Shown: one piece after another, positions 52,734-63,470 of the stretch
How the letters are laid out: each line of letters begins with the position of its first letter
How positions within the stretch are numbered: position 1 is the first letter of the stretch
Source: Ciona savignyi
Taxonomy: Eukaryota > Chordata > Ascidiacea > Phlebobranchia > Cionidae
Assembly: GCA_000149265.1 (NCBI GenBank)
Contig: CH002564.1
Location: 248,321 to 312,320 of the forward strand
DNA length: 64,000 nt
Reading direction: 5' to 3'
Position numbers and translations under genes: made by a program
The notes under the pieces: generated by a model
Databases searched by the model: none
Told to the model about the DNA's origin: nothing
What the model saw: the letters and a program-made list of their open reading frames with translations, nothing else

Positions 52734-53879
52734 ATGGAAAATATTTATGATCAAGAAGTCGTTGAAACATTAACTTGTTCTGCCCCGATTAATATTGCAA
52801 TAATTAAGTACTGGGGCAAGTCAAGTGAAATTGACAACATACCCCTCAATTCGTCATTCAGCTTAACATTGAATTTAAAAGATTTATCCACCACGACCTC
52901 AGTAATGTCTTCCCCAAATTACGAAAAAGATGAGGTTTTTATAAACAATGAATGGCAGGATATTTCAAGTAACCCAAGGCTGAGTATTTGCTTTGATGAA
53001 ATCCGTCGACTTGCCAGAAAGGAAATAATAAAGGAAAATGCTGATACCACAGAATTGGTACAGTGCAGCAGAAAAGTTCATGTCAAGTCAGTTAACAACT
53101 TTCCCACCAAAGCTGGACTCGCCTCATCAGCATCAGGGTATGCTGCTTTGACTTTCGCACTTGGTAAATTACTTCATGTCGACAGTGATCTCTCTGCTGT
53201 TGCTAGAAGAGGTTCAGGAAGTGCATGCAGAAGCATGTACGGTGGATTCGTGGAATGGGTGCCGTCAGATGAATTCGGTAATAGCACTGCAAATCAGTTT
53301 GTGGACGAAACCCATTGGCCAGAGATTTGTGTCTTCATTTTAGTTGTTTCTTCGAGACAAAAAACAGTTGGCAGTACGATTGGAATGAAACGGACAGTTG
53401 AATCGTCAGCACTGCTTAAACACCGTGTGGAGCATATCGTTCCCCATCGGTTAAAAGCCATCAAAGAAGCGGTGCTTCAGCGAGATTTCTGCTCATTTGC
53501 TGAAATTTGCATGAAAGAGAGCAACCAACTGCACGCTGTGTGTATGGATACTTACCCTGCGTTACATTACCTCAATGCAGTTTCGTACAAAATAATGGAT
53601 TTTGTGCATTCATACAACTCCGCCTGCAATAGCACACGTGTTGCTTACACCTTCGATGCAGGCCCCAATGCTTTTTTGTTTACTCTCATACCATTTGCAG
53701 AAGAGGTAGCAACACAAATTTATCAAAACTTTCCGCCAAGTCAAGACTGTGATGAATTTTTTAGAGGAAATGTTACATTTAATCAGCCAACTAGATCAAA
53801 TATAAAAACCAATACAGAGTATGGTTTGATTGAATATGTCATTTGTACTGGCCCTGGGCCTGGTCCTAAATTAAAATAG
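52734..53879 (+). CDS. MVD: Diphosphomevalonate decarboxylase, intronless, 381 residues
   Basis: This GHMP-kinase-family enzyme decarboxylates mevalonate diphosphate to isopentenyl diphosphate with ATP, the last step of the mevalonate pathway. Motifs in order: SAPINIAIIKYWGK (residues 16-29), the ATP-binding NFPTKAGLASSASGYA (about 122-137), RRGSGSACRSMYGGFVEW with the substrate-binding Ser/Arg pair, and TFDAGPNA with the catalytic Asp near residue 308. All key residues are present. Length is close to the ~400 residues of the vertebrate enzyme. The whole protein is one uninterrupted ORF, whereas the neighbouring genes have four to eight exons. The ATG is the first in frame after the acceptor-like site. 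The tail ends GPGPGPKLK. Nothing indicates a pseudogene. Confidence 0.96.
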   Translation: MENIYDQEVVETLTCSAPINIAIIKYWGKSSEIDNIPLNSSFSLTLNLKDLSTTTSVMSSPNYEKDEVFINNEWQDISSNPRLSICFDEIRRLARKEIIKENADTTELVQCSRKVHVKSVNNFPTKAGLASSASGYAALTFALGKLLHVDSDLSAVARRGSGSACRSMYGGFVEWVPSDEFGNSTANQFVDETHWPEICVFILVVSSRQKTVGSTIGMKRTVESSALLKHRVEHIVPHRLKAIKEAVLQRDFCSFAEICMKESNQLHAVCMDTYPALHYLNAVSYKIMDFVHSYNSACNSTRVAYTFDAGPNAFLFTLIPFAEEVATQIYQNFPPSQDCDEFFRGNVTFNQPTRSNIKTNTEYGLIEYVICTGPGPGPKLK

Positions 53880-54276
53880 TCAAATAGATGGAATTAAATG
53901 TCTCTTACAAATATTCTTCTTTGGCCATTAATTGATTTTTTTAAGTTTATATGAAGTAAAAAGTAATGATAAATTTTCAATATTTATTAAAAGCTATTTA
54001 ATTTGTACATTTGTACAGTCTTTTTTATTGCAAACTTGGCTGTATTAGTTTATATTCACACCATGGCATATATATATTTAACTGCAATTAGCATGGTGCT
54101 ATAAAACAGGTTTACAGTATGGGCGACCCACCATTATTAACAATCATATTTTTTGTACTCTAAGACATGACAGATGGCACCACGTCATCATGACATACTT
54201 GAATGCACTGTAATGTCAAAATGATTTGTTTTATTCCACTGTTCCCACCTTGCAACAGGTTACTCTGTAGGTTCTA
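53880..54276 (+). other. Spacer between MVD and NUDT8 with candidate acceptor at 54257-54258
   Basis: It is AT-rich. ATTAAA near 53988 may serve as the MVD polyadenylation signal. CCCACCTTGCAACAG ends 18 nt before the NUDT8 ATG and is a plausible (trans-)splice acceptor. Confidence 0.45.
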
Positions 54277-56940
54277 ATGTTTAAAAGCTCATCTTGTATG
54301 AGGCTGTTTTTCTGCAGTAGAATCTGCCAAAAAAACTTCATCAACAGAAATCTACATCTCACAAGAGCAAAATGCTTGGATGAAAGTACGAAAAATTATG
54401 TTGTGAATGCGGTGCAGTTTATTTTGTCGAAAGAAAATTTATCCCCTGCAATATTAAAGCTAGGAAAGCATAAAAACCAAGCCGCAGTGTTGGTTCCACT
54501 GTGCAAAGTAGATGATACTCCATGCCTGTTGTTCACTGTGCGCTCAAACAATCTGCCTTCTCACAAAGGTCAAGTAAGGTACTGTAAGTAGAGTACTTTT
54601 GGTTTTTGGTGTAATACTGACATGAAAGTCAAAATTTACAACTAAGATAAACTATGTGCAGTAAGAAGTCTTTCTAAACAGAAAATATAGATAAAATGTG
54701 TTAAAGATGTTTACAATAGGACTATACTCTGTAAAGTGGTGCATGCGACATGCCACTATTTTCGAAAAATTAAAAAAGTGGCATGTCGCCTCGAAAAAAA
54801 TGGCATGTTGTCACGATAAAAGTGGTGTGTCAGTTCTATAAGTGGTTGTGTGCATCACTTTTTGGTAAACTGACCATATCAATGTTTAGTTTCAAGTAAA
54901 TCTGGTTTTGTGATATAAAATAATAATATGTTTGTTTTATCTTGTGATGGGAAATGAGAAAAAAACATTATTACATTTAAACTTGTAATACCATCTTACA
55001 CTCATCATCGTATTACCAGAGCTATTGTGTAAATGATATTTGCAACATGTATTGTGTATAAGATTGTAACTTATCTCATGTTTAGGCAAACACATTATTC
55101 CACTGGGTTTAGGCGATATTTGCGAGTGTTTTTGACCAACAACACACCCACATTTAGAGCTGATGCCCTGTCCCGTTGAGCTATGTGAACGAACAAATCG
55201 TTCTTGTAACATGTACAAAAAATCAATTAACTACTAATTTGTGAAATTTTGTTAAAAATCCATAAAAATGAACTGAAAATGGTTAATTTCATAGTCTTCA
55301 TTTTAATAAATATTTTAAATAAAAATATTCTCGACTTTTAGTACCGGTATTCATATCGAAAATTTAACAACACACCAGAAATATACATTATGTTTTTCTA
55401 GTTTTCCTGGTGGTGGTGTAAATCAAAGCGATAAGGATGTCACACAGGCAGCATTGCGAGAAACAGAGGAAGAAATTGGATTTCCACGGGACAAAGTTGA
55501 TGTTTGGACGACACTTCCTCCATTATTCAATCAAGTAAGAGTACCTGTATAGCCTTGGAACAAATTTGTAAAAAACATAAATTCTCTGTGACACATGTTA
55601 GATGATTGATATATTATATTTATGTTCATCTCAAGGAATGAAAAACCATGTGGGGTTAATCGTCAGATCCCCTTGCGCCCACCGTCGGATTACCGGAGCT
55701 ATTACAGTGTGTTGTGTATGATTTATGTTACTCTAATTGGTAGAACCCATTAATTTGATGAAATCAAGCAATAAGTGCCATTCCCAAGGACAACACCGTT
55801 GAATTAGCGACAAGTTTCGTAGCTGACTGATAGGCACGCACTAACTACTATAAAATATTTAAATGCAACCAACCCTAGGACAGTTGGCAATCTAAAGATA
55901 CTCTGTGACTGAATAAACTAACATTTTTATGTCATAAAACTAGAATAAAGCACTCGTGTTTATTTAACTTCTTAAAAAGAGTTCATAACGACCAATCTGT
56001 TGTTTAGGCGAGAAGTGCTGCAGTGTTTCCAGTTATTGGATATCTGGGTGATCTCAATTTAAACGATTTAGTAGCAGATGCCAATGAGGTACCTAACAGA
56101 CGAATTGTTTCATGTTTTATTGTATGTCTGTCTGCATATTTTTTTATGTTAAAACAAACATACTGTTTGAGTGTAATGCAATTTTTAATGTTTACTTTTT
56201 ACTCAGATATTATTACAAATTTAAATACAACAAATAAATTTTCATTAATTTAAGTTTAAAGGAAAATAATATACATGGTTTTCAGGTCAATTTCTTGAGT
56301 GACTACTTATTTATATATATTTTTGTAGCTTATCTAACATCAAAATTATAAGTAATTTTTATAAAAGCTTAAATAATGCTTTCACTTCAGAGTATTAGGC
56401 TGTTAATAATAAAAGTTGACATTTGTTAAATAACTTAACAGACCACATTTCAACCATATCTAATTAGGTGTCATTGAGTATATTATGTAAATGGTACAGG
56501 GGGTATAATATTTCCCTTTACACCATGGTGTAAATAAAGAGGCCAACCTTTTTTTATTCCTGTTTTAGGTTGCACATATTTTTTTGTAATTGAAGAGGCT
56601 TCTACTTCCAGCTTTTTCTTTGGGCAAAGAACTGAGGTATACTAAAATTGAAAAAGAAAAAAATTAATTCTTGTTTTAGGTTGCAGAAATATTTGCCGTT
56701 CCCCTCACTGAGCTCGAAAAGGCTGTGTACAGAACCAGATTTCGATTCAATGCAAAGAAGTGCTCCCAAAACGACTACACAATGCCAATCTATGCTGTTC
56801 AACATAAAATTTGGGGCTTAACTGCTGTGATTGTGGACACAGTGCTCTCTATTATGAACCCTTTTTCATATAAACAAGTGTCAAGGGGTGGTTTCATTCT
56901 TAATATTAACCAAAAAACAATACGTCCGGAGGTTAAGTGA
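54277..56940 (+). CDS. NUDT8: NUDT8-type mitochondrial CoA diphosphatase (Nudix), 4 exons, 258 residues
   Basis: The NUDT7/NUDT8 family hydrolyses CoA and acyl-CoAs to phosphopantetheine and 3',5'-ADP; NUDT8 acts in mitochondria. Exons: 54277-54578, 55402-55534, 56008-56088, 56680-56940 (777 nt). The N terminus (residues 1-35) is Arg/Lys/Ser-rich without acids, like a mitochondrial presequence. The CoA-family signature LLFTVRSNNLPSHKGQV runs across the exon 1/2 junction into SFPGGG. The Nudix helix is ALRETEEEIGF, with the REXXEE metal ligands intact. Exon 4 holds VAEIFAVPLTELEK and the conserved IWGLTAVIV. The donor at 54578 (CAAGTAAG|GTACTG) was preferred over the earlier GTAAGG because only it yields SFPGG in frame. 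NUDT7 (peroxisomal) is less likely because the end is not a peroxisomal signal (ends PEVK). Confidence 0.9.
54745..54789. repeat. Small perfect hairpin in NUDT8 intron 1
   Basis: GCGACATGCCACT (54745-54757) and AGTGGCATGTCGC (54777-54789) are perfect 13-bp inverted arms around an AT-rich loop. A diverged third copy (AATGGCATGTTGTCACG) follows. Confidence 0.8.
55636..55850 (-). mobile_element. SINE copy in NUDT8 intron 2, truncated
   Basis: CGTCAGATCCCCTTGCGCCC, ATTACAGTGTGTTGTGTATG and GCCATTCCCAAGGACA are in reverse orientation. The TATCC tail is missing and the head is diverged. Confidence 0.78.
56567..56568 (+). other. Decoy acceptor duplicated upstream of NUDT8 exon 4
   Basis: CCTGTTTTAGGTTGCACATA here mirrors the real acceptor CTTGTTTTAGGTTGCAGAAA (AG at 56678-56679), 111 bp downstream. 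Use of the upstream AG would encode only six residues before an in-frame TAA. Confidence 0.6.
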
Positions 56941-58285
56941 TTATTTTTATGTTTGTGCTATTTATTGAAAAAAGATTAATGGTGATTTTGCAGTATAATT
57001 TATATCACATATATATTAACTTTATTCTTTTATCATTTTTACATTTTACGCTGATTGATTTAAATATTTTATGAAATACATAATTTTAATTTGACAAAGT
57101 ATTAAATGAGATATGTTTGATTCCACAATCTATTGGACAAGGATAGAGGTCATATGACAGTTAAATAATTTGGGTTTTTACCATATTACTGCTTCATATT
57201 CACAGCAATTTAAATGGATATTTAACATGTTTAAAATAAAAGAAAGGAAAGGTAATGCACAATGTACTTCATAATTAAAATTATTTTAATTAAGGTTAAT
57301 TAAATTAACTGTTTGACATTTTTGCATATCTGGTTTAATACATTACAAATGTCATCACCTTGGTGTGGTTTTACCATACACATCGTGACATCGCAGTAGT
57401 TTTATCTCCCTGAGCTCTCGGTTAAACACATCTTCGATTGCTAAGCTGAAAACCCTTACCCATAAAAATATTACATGTGTACTAGAATGTCTTTCCACCC
57501 CACCTCAAGAATGAAATAAATATATAAAAAAAAACGAATCTTGTATTTTTAACTTTAGAAATAGACCCTAACCACAAGGCTTCTGTTGCAGTATACATAG
57601 TTAGTGGGTTCTGTTAATCATTTTCTGGTACAGCAAAAAAAATTAGTATCCTGTATCTATTGCATCTAAAATGAATCATCAGGATTTAAACTTGATTTTA
57701 CTGCTTTCGCATATTAAAAAAATATAATAATGTAAATGCAGCAGATTTACCTGCTTTAAGATTGCAGTAACCTTTAGTTTGGCTTGGAAGAGGATTTTTA
57801 TGGTCATCCCGTAAATGGACATGAATTTTACTGAGTGCTTACCCAAGGACACACTTTTCGGTAAGTGCCATGCCCAAGAGCACTAGTACTTGGACAACTC
57901 ACAAGAACTGAAGTTTCTAGTGCATGCTGTTTCCCATTAATACTTTATAACAGTGAAATAATAAATGCGATACTTTTGCAAGGGTATTTTTACAACCTTA
58001 GATAAGAAAGAGTAATCTCAACCTTTAAAACAGTTAAGCACTGTATTTTCTTGATATAAAATAAAAATATTCAAATCACGCTCTATTTATTTGACTTAAA
58101 AACAACAGTGGCAAAAAAATAGTTCGTACAACCACGCAATGACAGGATATAAATCTCGAAGGCACAGAAGTCATGCAATGATGAAAAAAATTATACAGTA
58201 ACTTTTAGATCAGTAGTAAAAGTGCATTAGAATGGTGAATTTATTTGAATGTTAAAATGTGCAGCAACAATGGGCAATACAAGGT
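56941..58285. other. Convergent intergenic region between NUDT8 and CFAP107
   Basis: It is AT-rich. The 3' ends of both genes face each other here. A possible SINE relic lies at about 57795-57905 (ACTGAGTGCTTACCCAAGGAC). No gene is recognised. Confidence 0.5.
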
Positions 58286-61200
58286 TTAGACTGCAGAAGG
58301 AGGGTTTATCCGTGGTGGATATTCTGGTGCCATGTTAAATGGGGTTCTTCGCAACCATAGGTCTTTATTAATCTGAAAAAAACAAGTTGGTATATTTATG
58401 ATTAAACACAGGTTAGTGTAGTGGTAAAGTGCGTCGCCTTTCAACTGAAGGGTTGGTGTTTAGAAACTGTTCGCTAGCTAGTCTATTGTGTCCTTGCGCA
58501 CTTTATGGACATAGCCTGAACCCAGCGGCTTAATTGGTTCTATTAAATTAAAGGAACATGTGAATTATACATAACCCACTGCCATAGCTCCGGTTACCCG
58601 ACGGTGGTCACAAGGTGATCTGGCGATTGCCTGTGTGTTAACCCCCTTGGTTTTCCCATTCACAGGGATAAACATGAATATCCTATCCCATCATGTGTGT
58701 CTTGGTGAATGTTGCAAACATAAATGTAATAGGTTATACAACAATCCCAAAATATTCTATACATCACAAACAAGTCATAGCTCAGGAATAAAGTGTCGGG
58801 TGTCGCAGATGCAATCTGAACCTTTCCTTTCATATATCTCTGTATTGTATACAAAAATTCCTTAAATCTTTATTTAAAATAAACCTATACGTAAAATTTG
58901 TCTAGTCATTGTTTGGATCGAAATCAGACACTGGCTAGCTGGTTGTATCCTTGTGGACTCAGCAAGCACATATTATTAAGACGTCGGCTGAACCCAATAC
59001 ATAATTGGGTTGAGCTAAAACAGTAACAACGTCTTAATAATTTACAAATATCTATTTTAACCAATATATATATTTTTTATGGTAGGCTACTAGTTTTGTT
59101 TTTGGATAGGATAGGATATTCGGATTAATTTACCTTACTCGGATTTTACGGTCGGATTAATTTACCTTACTAAGTATCAAATGATACCCACAGACCAATC
59201 ATCCAAGGTGGATGTTTGCAGTCTTTATGCCAAAAAAAGCTCTAATAATAACAGTGTAGACTGATTTAATTAAATTTTCCCCATGTTAATTATTCCACTG
59301 AGTTAGAGCAATGTCTCTAAAGTATGTTCTTTCATAAACATCATTTGACTTCCCTATTCCTTTACTGTCTTTGTTTCGTTTCCTGATTTTTAACACGGAG
59401 GTAAAAAATGAATATACTAAACTTAACAAGACATTAACGAGTGCTGAGTATCACTCGAGCTTGTTATATCACCATATAAATCGTCCCTAATCCTCACCTT
59501 GGTTATCGGGTTAAAATGGCTTGAGAGGTATCTTGGCGCTGACGCGTAGCGGTGTGGGAATGCAGTATGTGGGTGTTGGGTGTAAGCATTCCTGTAGTCA
59601 GTGTTGTAATGTCCTTTGCTCTCTGCTTTCAATTCGTTTATCCACTTGCCCGTTAACTTATTGTGCAATCCATAATTGGTTGGGACACCTAAGATATCAG
59701 ATAAAAAGGTTCTTATTTAAGATTCTACAGTACAAAAACTTGTTTTAAAAAAGGACACAGTATTGCACAATGATATAGAATTTGTAACAAAGAAAAGTGA
59801 TACAGCATTATTTTTTGCAACAGAAGGAAATGATGCAGAAATAATATGTGTAACTTGATCTAATTTCGCTAGATTTAAAATTGAATCGTTATCGGTATCA
59901 AGTAAATGCTCATCCTTTCCCCCTGCATGGCACTAATAAGTTAAGAATACATAGAAAATCTTTAATGGCTTGGTGAGTATATCACATTTTTTTTGTTATT
60001 AAAGGCACATGAATATGTATAAACGAAAGTTCATCTGAAACTATAAAACATTGGTTTATTTTCTCATCCTATCCACTAACACTATAGCAGCAAGATAACC
60101 AAAAAATTGCCCATATCACAGTACGTCAAGCATTTCCTATTCATTGAGATAAAGCATGAATATCTTATCCTTACCTTGCATGGGGTAATCTGACCGCTCT
60201 GGTGCCCACGCCAGTTTATGTCCATCCCATTTCCTCAACTCTGGCAGTTTATCCCCCTCTTCCCTGTCTCTCTTGTTGAATTGTTCGTCGTACCAGGATA
60301 TCATGTTGTTGCTGTATCTAAGAATAATTTTGGGTTAGAATGTTCAGATACAGTGGAGCTTATTCTTAGTGGAATGACAGAATATGGGTAATCTTTAGAT
60401 GGTCACATATCCAGTCGAATTTCCAGAGCTACCACAGAAAGGGTTCAGTTTACACAATTGAATTAACATCTACAACCCAAATTAAGTTATTAGTGTTGTA
60501 GTGTATTTAACACACTAAGCACACAACATTTTGGGAAAGTTCCGTGTTATCTTTTTATAGAAATTTTGAATATGCCCATGGCAAAAATTTTCATAGAAAT
60601 TTTATAGAAATAAATATGCCCATGGCACAAATTTTCCTGGTGTTCATATAGCTTCTATTGCCATACACAAATGGAGAAATTTTACCTCTTTCCATGGTGA
60701 GTGAACAAGTGTTGCTTGCTCAAGCCTTCATTTCGCATTAAAGCGGATCTTCTGATAATTGTGTCAGGTTTGTGATCGGGATAAAGTTTGTAATCCGTTC
60801 TGTGTGTGCTGCTGTTTGAATGCAACCCTCGTTGGAACTGGAATTCGAAAAATTTAAAAAAAAACTGAAAAAGGTAAAACTTAACTTAAAAGTTATGTAT
60901 ACTTTTACATACCAGTATGTTGATTTATTTAATGGTACTACAGCCTAATAGTATCAATACCCAGTCTGCAAAAGTAAGCGTTGACAAGCATACAAAGTAC
61001 TATTAAAATTGCCATTATTTTACAATTAAATACTGACAAAACAATTTTGGGAATCATTTAGACATTCTATTCCCGGCCTAGATGATGGTTTTGAATGTTC
61101 TCACAATAAGAAGTTTTTAACAAGGCATTTGGAGTGTATAACTGATTATTGCAATGGCAAATTTGAGTAAGGACTTCCCGAAAAAAGGTGCTAATATAAT

Positions 61201-61973
61201 ATTAAGTGTCTTGCATGCACTTAAAAAGTCTATTGACTAAAGATATTATGCAAAATAGATTAAAATTGATGAGTATAATTGGGTTTTAAACATTTCTATA
61301 TTAACATTTCACAGTAGTATAGCTTATACAACTGATAGATTGAGAGTAATAAAACACTGTGTATGATGTATAATGTGAGAACAAAATCATATCACAAAAA
61401 AATATTAAATGGTATTAACCAGTAGAAGGCAGTGCGTTCTGCACAAGAAAATTTTTTTAGTGGTTTATTATCTAAAAACTGAAAAAAACGTCAAAACTGC
61501 TGAACAGTCTTTTTTAGTAATTACCATACCGGTATGGTAATAATTAAATTTTGTCTTGATTCTAGGTTAGCAAATTTATTTCATGTATAACTTTTAGTTT
61601 AAATGATTGTGTCATCTTTGTAAAAATATATTTACTTTTCATGCTAGTGTTTCACCAAATTGTAAAGTGACCAAACTGCTAGTATTCCAGATAACCTACT
61701 TTTATTAGAAAATTTAATTAAAATGATGGGTTAAGCTATACTATATGAAGTAGATATGCTGGATATAGTCTTTAACTATTTTCTTGATTATGATAATATA
61801 TCTTAAGTATCTCCCATATTAGCCTTAGTTTGAGACTGTTTAGGCACAAATTCAACACGTACAAGTTTGGTTTCCTCGCACCAGTTTCCAATTAGAGTTT
61901 TGTTCGAAAAACGTTGTTCAATTCTCCAGCCAGGCATTCCCCATTTTCTTGGATCTCCTTGTGCACCAGCCAT
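58286..61973 (-). CDS. CFAP107: CFAP107 (C1orf158) homologue, cilia/flagella-associated protein, 5 exons, 227 residues
   Basis: The vertebrate protein is a microtubule inner protein of ciliary doublet microtubules. Exons in transcript order: 61863-61973, 60686-60837, 60175-60317, 59498-59688, 58286-58372. They are GT-AG, phase-consistent, 684 nt. Matching blocks recalled from human are GWRIEQRFSNKTLIGNWCEE (human WQIETKYSTKVLTGNWMEE), DYKLYPDHKPD, GLSKQHLFTHH, YDEQFNKR...LPELRKWDGHKLAW, PERSDYP, PTNYGL. The C-terminal part is longer than human (194 residues) and ends in a Pro-rich NMAPEYPPRINPPSAV. The donor at 61863 (CTT|GTACGT) was chosen because it is the only one in phase with the next exon. 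An acceptor-like CATTTTTTAG ends 2 nt before the ATG. Confidence 0.88.
58411..58690 (+). mobile_element. tRNA-derived SINE, full-length copy
   Basis: This is the best sense copy in the window. The head is GGTTAGTGTAGTGGTAAAGT (A-box-like), then GCGTCGCCTTTCAACTGAAG. The body is TTGTGTCCTTGCGCACTTTA, and the tail is CATGAATATCCTATCCCATC. It starts 38 bp from the last CFAP107 exon, in intron 4. Confidence 0.9.
58905..59120 (+). mobile_element. SINE fragments in CFAP107 intron 4
   Basis: 58905-59035 shows GGATCGAAATCAGACACTGG, TAGCTGGTTGTATCCTTG and AATAATTGGGTTGAGC, a diverged 5' half. 59104-59120 shows GGATAGGATAGGATATTCGG, a reverse tail fragment. Confidence 0.6.
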
Positions 61974-62468
61974 GACTAAAAAATGTAGTTTTACAAAAAA
62001 ATGACTGCAAATTTACAAGTGATGCTCGGCTTTGGTTGTTGCTATGCCCAGTTGCCATACGTCATAGGAGAAAACAGCGCCACTAGCGTTTTACCATAGT
62101 TCATTTATATTTTAAACGTGGTTGTTGTTGAAGTTTTTACAATATAAAATTGATCACATAATTCGTAATTAGATTAAAATAGTAGAGTGCAGAATATTTT
62201 TAAAAGAAGGCTATATTTAACGAGGAGTATTTATGAATAACTATAATAAGCAAACAATAATTGCACCACTAAAAATTTTCCGGGGAATTCCCGGGTAAGT
62301 TTCCCTGTGTGTAGTTCCTTTTACCAGCTAGCAATACTGTTGTTTTTACATTCTCTTGGTGGTTTTAGACTACACGTAGTTTACAGCAACTTAGCTGAAA
62401 ACTATAACATATTGCTTTTTATTCTGTGAGTATAGTTAACCAGCTAGGCTACTGTTGTTTTATTTACG
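61974..62468. promoter_or_regulatory. Bidirectional promoter region between CFAP107 and the TPR gene
   Basis: There are 495 bp between two divergent start codons. It holds two GTTGCY motifs (62038-62043 and 62051-62056), half-sites of the kind bound by RFX factors at ciliary genes, and ACGTCAT (62059-62065), a CRE-like half-site. Both elements are inferred by eye and the RFX palindrome is not complete. Confidence 0.45.
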
Positions 62469-63470
62469 ATGGAAGAAACTGCAAAATTGCACGAAAAACT
62501 TGTTGAACTGGTCAAACAAGCAAATGCTCTCTTTCAAGAATGTTCGTATGCTAAAGCTTATGAAAAATATGCGGAAGCAGAGTGCTATTTTGACCCTGAT
62601 GAACCGTCAACCCATATTGACCAATGTATAAACGGAATCGCCCAGTGTTTAAAGCATTTGCTTCGCTACTCAGACGCCATTGACGCATATACTCGTTTGC
62701 TGAAGCGCATAGAATCTAGAAACGACAAGTTGGCAGCAGTAAGTGTTCAAATAAATATTGCTCACTGTTTGTCATCGCTGGGCCAGCACGAAAAGGCAAT
62801 TCGAGAATGTTGTCAAGCATTTCTCGCGACACAAGATGTAACCGTAAGCTCTGACAAGCGCACGTTAATTGCGCAAGCTGCAATAACATGTGGCGTTAGT
62901 AATATGGCTCATATAACGGAAAAGAAGGCATATACTGCAGAAACACGTAGATTGGTTGCAGAGACAACTACAAAGTTGACTGATCTACTATCTACAAATG
63001 AGATACCAACTTCAAACCAGTTATTCCAACAGGGAATACGATTTATATTTGAAGTTGCACATTTTGTGAGTAGCTTACGCGCTGATGGAGAATACATAAA
63101 GTTAGCTGTAACAATATTAAACATTCAAAACCTGAGAGACGTGGAAGTAATATCAACAGCAAAGCTCCTATATAAAATTGCATTTTCTTACTTCTGCATT
63201 AATGACCCAAACCAATCAAAGAAGTATCTTCTCGACTGTATAGAAGTTCGCAAACCGAAGCCCGATCCACATGGCTACCAACGCCAGGAAATAGCTGAGT
63301 GCAACCATAGATTGGCCTTATGTTGTTTTAAAATGCAAAACTACGAAGATAGTGCCAGATACGCATGGAGTGCGCTTTTAGGGGCACTCCCAGGCGGCAC
63401 GTTGTACCAAAGCATTTTGCATGGTTCTTTAAGATTGCTTCTTAAAGTAATGGTCAAAGTTAATTTGTAA
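62469..63470 (+). CDS. TPR-repeat protein of unknown function, intronless, 333 residues
   Basis: The protein is largely helical with tetratricopeptide-like pairs: residues ~9-43 (LVELVKQANALFQECSYAKA, AYEKYAEAE), ~54-87 (GIAQCLKHLLRYSDAIDAYT), ~93-127 (VSVQINIAHCLSSLGQHEKA), then later units near 240-275 (AKLLYKIAFSYFCINDPNQS) and 280-315 (RLALCCFKMQNYEDSARYA). There is no signal peptide, membrane segment or enzyme motif. It ends in a hydrophobic LLLKVMVKVNL. It is read as one exon and shares a promoter region with CFAP107, so a ciliary role is possible but only by position. A SNAP- or kinesin-light-chain-like fold cannot be excluded. I do not recognise the orthologue. Confidence 0.85.
   Translation: MEETAKLHEKLVELVKQANALFQECSYAKAYEKYAEAECYFDPDEPSTHIDQCINGIAQCLKHLLRYSDAIDAYTRLLKRIESRNDKLAAVSVQINIAHCLSSLGQHEKAIRECCQAFLATQDVTVSSDKRTLIAQAAITCGVSNMAHITEKKAYTAETRRLVAETTTKLTDLLSTNEIPTSNQLFQQGIRFIFEVAHFVSSLRADGEYIKLAVTILNIQNLRDVEVISTAKLLYKIAFSYFCINDPNQSKKYLLDCIEVRKPKPDPHGYQRQEIAECNHRLALCCFKMQNYEDSARYAWSALLGALPGGTLYQSILHGSLRLLLKVMVKVNL

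Noticed and set aside
57795..57905. Possible additional SINE copy
   Set aside because: Only two short matches (CCCAAGGACAC, GTGCCATGCCCAAG) in unusual order; too weak to call separately.
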